DNA from: Ectothiorhodospiraceae bacterium
Lineage (GTDB): Bacteria > Pseudomonadota > Gammaproteobacteria > Nitrococcales > Aquisalimonadaceae
NCBI GenBank assembly: GCA_003565775.1
Contig: PXAT01000127.1
Location: 27,279 to 91,278, forward strand
DNA: 64,000 nt
Reading direction: 5' to 3'
Under the pieces are notes generated by a model. That model was not told the DNA's origin. It saw only the letters and a list, made by a program, of their open reading frames with translations, and did no database searches. Position 1 is the stretch's first letter, and each line of letters opens with the position of its first letter. The position numbers and the translations under genes were made by a program. This document shows, in pieces, positions 61,088 to 64,000 of this stretch.

Positions 61088-63865
61088 ATGATGCAGGCTG
61101 ATCGAGCGCAGGATCGCGCGACCGACGAGGCGGATGAGCGGGTTCCGTGGCACGCCCTGTCCGAACGGGAGATCCGGCAGCACTGGACCGTCGCCGATGG
61201 CGGGCTGAGTACCGACGAGGCACAGGCCCGCCTTGCCCGATACGGACCGAATGCGCTCGAGCCACCCGCGCGCTCGCATGTGCTGATGCGCTTCCTGCGC
61301 CATTTCCACAATATTCTGATCTACATCCTGATCGCCGCGGCCGTCGGCACCGCGCTGCTGGGGCACTGGGTGGACACCGGCGTGATCATCGCCGTGGTGC
61401 TGATCAATACGCTGATCGGCTTCGTCCAGGAGGGCAAGGCGGAGAAGGCGCTGGATGCCATCCGTCAGATGCTCTCGCCCATGGCGATCGTGGTGCGCGA
61501 AGGACATCCACGCGAGATACCCGCCTCCGAGATCGTGCCCGGCGATCTGGTCCGCCTGCAGGCGGGCGACAAGGTGCCCGCGGACCTGCGCCTGCTGGAA
61601 GCCAAGAATCTGCGCATCGAGGAAGCCGTGCTGACCGGGGAGTCCGTGCCGGTGGAGAAGGAGCTTGCGCCGGTGGACCGGGGTGCCGCATTGGGTGATC
61701 GGGGCTGCATGGCCTACTCCGGCACCTTGGTCACCTTCGGTCGCGGGCTCGGCGTGGCGGTGGCAACCGGCTCCGGCACCGAGATAGGCCGCATTTCCGC
61801 CATGCTGGGCGAGGTGGAAAGCCTGCAGACGCCACTGGTGCGACAGATGGAGCAGTTCGGCCGCTGGCTGGCCGGAGTCATCGTCGCCATCTCGGCGATT
61901 ACCTTCGCCTTCGGGTACTGGGTGCGCGATTATCCCCTGGATGAAATGTTCCTCGCCGCAGTCAGTCTCGCGGTGTCCACCATCCCCGAAGGCCTGCCGG
62001 CCATCATGACCATCGCCCTCGCCATCGGTGTGCAGAAGATGGCCCGGCGTAACGCGATTATCCGCAAGCTGCCGGCAGTGGAGACGCTGGGCTCGGTATC
62101 GGCCATCTGCTCGGACAAGACCGGCACGCTGACCCGCAACGAGATGACGGTGCAGGTGCTGGCCTTTGCCGGCTGGCAGGTACAGGTGGACGGGGTGGGG
62201 TATGCGCCCCGTGGCGGGTTCGCAATCGATGGCCGTGATATCGAGCCGGAGCAGGACCGTCTGCTCTGGGAAACCCTTCGCGCCGCCATGCTCTGTAACG
62301 ATGCCCAGTTGTTCAGGAAGGAGGATGGCTGGGTCATGGAGGGCGATCCCACCGAGGGCGCGCTGCTGACCCTGGCGCGCAAGGCCGGCATGGACCCCAA
62401 GCGTCAGCACGAGCGCTATCCGCGCACCGACGTGATTCCCTTCGAGTCCGATCACAAGTACATGGCGACCCTGCATCATGACCATCAGGGACAGGGTGCG
62501 ATCTACCTGAAAGGGGCGCCGGAATGCGTACTGGCCCTTTGCCGCCGCCAGATGGGGCGTGATGGGCCCGAACCGCTGGACGAGAATTACTGGAAGGCAC
62601 GGATGGATGAGGTGGCAGGCCGCGGTCAGAGGCTTCTGGCCATCGCCGGACGCGATGTCAGTCCGGAGCAGCGGACCCTGCAGTACGAGACCGTGGAGCA
62701 GGGCGACTTCACCCTGATGGCAGTGGTCGGGATCATCGACCCGCCCCGCGACGAGGCGGTTCGCGCCGTCGCCGAGTGCCGCGCCGCCGGTGTCCGGGTG
62801 AAGATGATTACCGGTGATCACCTGATGACCGCACGTGCCGTGGGCGACATGCTGGGTATCAACCAGCAGGGTGGCGGCGACGCCATGAACGGATACCAGA
62901 TCGATACCATGGATGATCTGGAGCTGCGGCAGGTGGTGCAACGGACGGACGTGTTCGCGCGCACGTCGCCCGAGCACAAGCTGCGGCTGGTGGAGGCGTT
63001 GCAGTCCGGTGGACGGATCGTGGCCATGACCGGTGACGGGGTCAATGACGCTCCTGCGCTCAAACGTGCCGATGTGGGCGTGGCCATGGGCCGCAAGGGC
63101 ACCGAGGCGGCCAAGGAAGCCTCGGAGATGGTGCTCGCGGACGATAATTTCGCCTCCATCGCCCATGCGGTCGAGGAAGGGCGCACCGTCTACGACAACA
63201 TCCGCAAGGCGATCCTGCACATGCTGCCGACCAATGCAGGGCAGTCACTGACCATCATGATGGCAATCCTGATGGGCCTCGCGCTGCCGCTGACACCGGT
63301 GCAGGTCCTCTGGGTGAACATGGTGACGTCGGTCACCCTGGCCATGGCCCTCGCGTTCGAACCCAGTGAGCCGGGAGTGATGCGCCGCTCACCGCGCGAT
63401 CCGGAGGCACCCCTGTTGTCCGGCTTTCTGCTCTGGCGGATTCCCTTTGTCGCGGTGCTGCTCTGGATTGGCACGTTCGGCCATTTCGTCTACATGGAGG
63501 AGGTGGTTGGCGTGTCCGACGAGCTGGCGCGCACGGTTGCCATCAACACTCTGGTGTCCGGCCAGGCCTTTTACCTGTTCACCCTGCGGCTGACCTATCA
63601 GCCGGTACTGGTCGGTGGCGAGATCTTCAAGTCACGCGCCATGTGGTTGGCCATCGCGGTTCTGGTGGTGCTGCAGCTGGGCTTCAGCTACCTGCCGTTC
63701 ATGCAGACCCTGTTCGGCACCACGGCGCCCGGGGCCGGTGACTGGGCCCGTATCCTGCTTTTCGGTATCGCCGTGTTCGCCATCGTGGAGTTGGAGAAGA
63801 TGGTGCTGCGTCGGCTGCCCTGGGTGGATACGGGGGATGCGGAAGCCCCTGTGGCGCGGCAATGA
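61088..63865 (+). CDS. P-type cation-transporting ATPase (type II)
   Basis: A 925-residue pump with the full P-type set: N-terminal cation-ATPase domain (about 20-90), actuator motif LTGESVP (about 182), PEGLP in M4 (about 300), phosphorylation site SDKTGTLT (Asp about 343), ATP-binding KGAPE, MITGDHLMTA and the hinge TGDGVNDAPALK (about 645), then six C-terminal helices. PEGLP and length fit type IIA calcium- or sodium/calcium-like pumps (PMR1/PacL group), but the ion cannot be assigned. Start at 61088 (GAGGG upstream); 61091 is equally possible. Confidence 0.88.
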   Translation: MMQADRAQDRATDEADERVPWHALSEREIRQHWTVADGGLSTDEAQARLARYGPNALEPPARSHVLMRFLRHFHNILIYILIAAAVGTALLGHWVDTGVIIAVVLINTLIGFVQEGKAEKALDAIRQMLSPMAIVVREGHPREIPASEIVPGDLVRLQAGDKVPADLRLLEAKNLRIEEAVLTGESVPVEKELAPVDRGAALGDRGCMAYSGTLVTFGRGLGVAVATGSGTEIGRISAMLGEVESLQTPLVRQMEQFGRWLAGVIVAISAITFAFGYWVRDYPLDEMFLAAVSLAVSTIPEGLPAIMTIALAIGVQKMARRNAIIRKLPAVETLGSVSAICSDKTGTLTRNEMTVQVLAFAGWQVQVDGVGYAPRGGFAIDGRDIEPEQDRLLWETLRAAMLCNDAQLFRKEDGWVMEGDPTEGALLTLARKAGMDPKRQHERYPRTDVIPFESDHKYMATLHHDHQGQGAIYLKGAPECVLALCRRQMGRDGPEPLDENYWKARMDEVAGRGQRLLAIAGRDVSPEQRTLQYETVEQGDFTLMAVVGIIDPPRDEAVRAVAECRAAGVRVKMITGDHLMTARAVGDMLGINQQGGGDAMNGYQIDTMDDLELRQVVQRTDVFARTSPEHKLRLVEALQSGGRIVAMTGDGVNDAPALKRADVGVAMGRKGTEAAKEASEMVLADDNFASIAHAVEEGRTVYDNIRKAILHMLPTNAGQSLTIMMAILMGLALPLTPVQVLWVNMVTSVTLAMALAFEPSEPGVMRRSPRDPEAPLLSGFLLWRIPFVAVLLWIGTFGHFVYMEEVVGVSDELARTVAINTLVSGQAFYLFTLRLTYQPVLVGGEIFKSRAMWLAIAVLVVLQLGFSYLPFMQTLFGTTAPGAGDWARILLFGIAVFAIVELEKMVLRRLPWVDTGDAEAPVARQ

Positions 63866-63881
63866 CAGCGGCCTGAACCCT

Positions 63882-64000
63882 AGGGAGACGCTGATTTATT
63901 CGCACGTCCGCGTTGGCATTGCATTTTTTCCGAGGCAAGGCGCGCTGCGCAGCGCCGCAGTCATTCTGCGGTCAAGCAGCGCAACACAACATTCGGGGAA
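63882..64000. repeat. mosaic MITE-like repeat, copy E (runs off the window)
   Basis: The left end (AGGGAGACGCTGATTTATTC) begins 16 bp after the ATPase stop. The next 100 bp carry the CGCACGTCCGCGTTGGC end sequence, the GGCGCGCTGCGCAGCGCC palindrome and CTGCGGTCAAGCAGCGC, closely matching copy B and the inverted right end of copy A. The right end is outside the window. Confidence 0.85.

Noticed and set aside
63882..64000. Coding frames within the terminal repeat
   Set aside because: The sequence is the left end of a mosaic repeat; the frames are fragments of its palindromes.

Overview
The window is a high-GC (low-to-mid 60s percent by eye) stretch of a Gammaproteobacterium chromosome. Lipid A genes (lpxK, kdsB), the Lol lipoprotein exporter, ExbB/ExbD, an rne-rluC-sppA-maf run and a complete yceD-rpmF-plsX-fabHDG-acpP-fabF-pabC-mltG-tmk-holB-pilZ-tatD block all occur in an order that closely resembles Pseudomonas and its relatives. 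The genus cannot be fixed from sequence alone; an Ectothiorhodospiraceae/Chromatiales-like organism is my best guess. No tRNA, rRNA, CRISPR array, phage or transposase gene was seen.

Region 1 (1-9.06 kb) is housekeeping envelope biology: the N-terminus of an Aer-like receptor (leftward), sfsA, one LolC/E-type permease with lolD, a DUF2062 protein, comEC (with a decayed metallo-beta-lactamase-like domain), exbB, exbD, lpxK and kdsB.

Region 2 (9.18-33.53 kb) is a 24-kb signalling block lying between kdsB and the low-molecular-weight phosphatase gene, which are neighbours in Pseudomonas. It holds a GAF hybrid kinase, a CheY, a membrane-anchored MCP, a STAS protein with an HsbR-like REC-phosphatase-kinase, a LOV-REC-Hpt-REC-GGDEF-EAL protein, a convergent giant CheB-CheR-PAS-LOV-kinase-REC protein, and then a tight operon: soluble MCP with two tip regions, triple-CheW, CheB, HEAT-repeat protein, CheR, CheY, CheA, STAS-like protein, ParA-like ATPase. 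Two LOV (blue-light flavin) domains face each other in the middle. I read this as a chemosensory array coupled to phosphorelay and c-di-GMP output, probably with light input.

Region 3 (33.6-51.8 kb) returns to core genes: phosphatase, RNase E (sigma-70-like promoter and a leader of about 367 nt), rluC, sppA, maf, then the fatty-acid/replication cluster, with many 4-8 bp gene overlaps.

Region 4 (51.8-64 kb) is accessory: a class V aminotransferase, a collapsed PAS...EAL pseudogene, a universal stress protein, an uncharacterised small protein, divergent katG/oxyR, a membrane methyltransferase, an archaeal-type RNA ligase with its PIN-domain partner, and a P-type cation ATPase. A family of mosaic, MITE-like intergenic repeats with about 30-bp inverted ends occurs five times from 37.6 kb to the window end, four of them in region 4.
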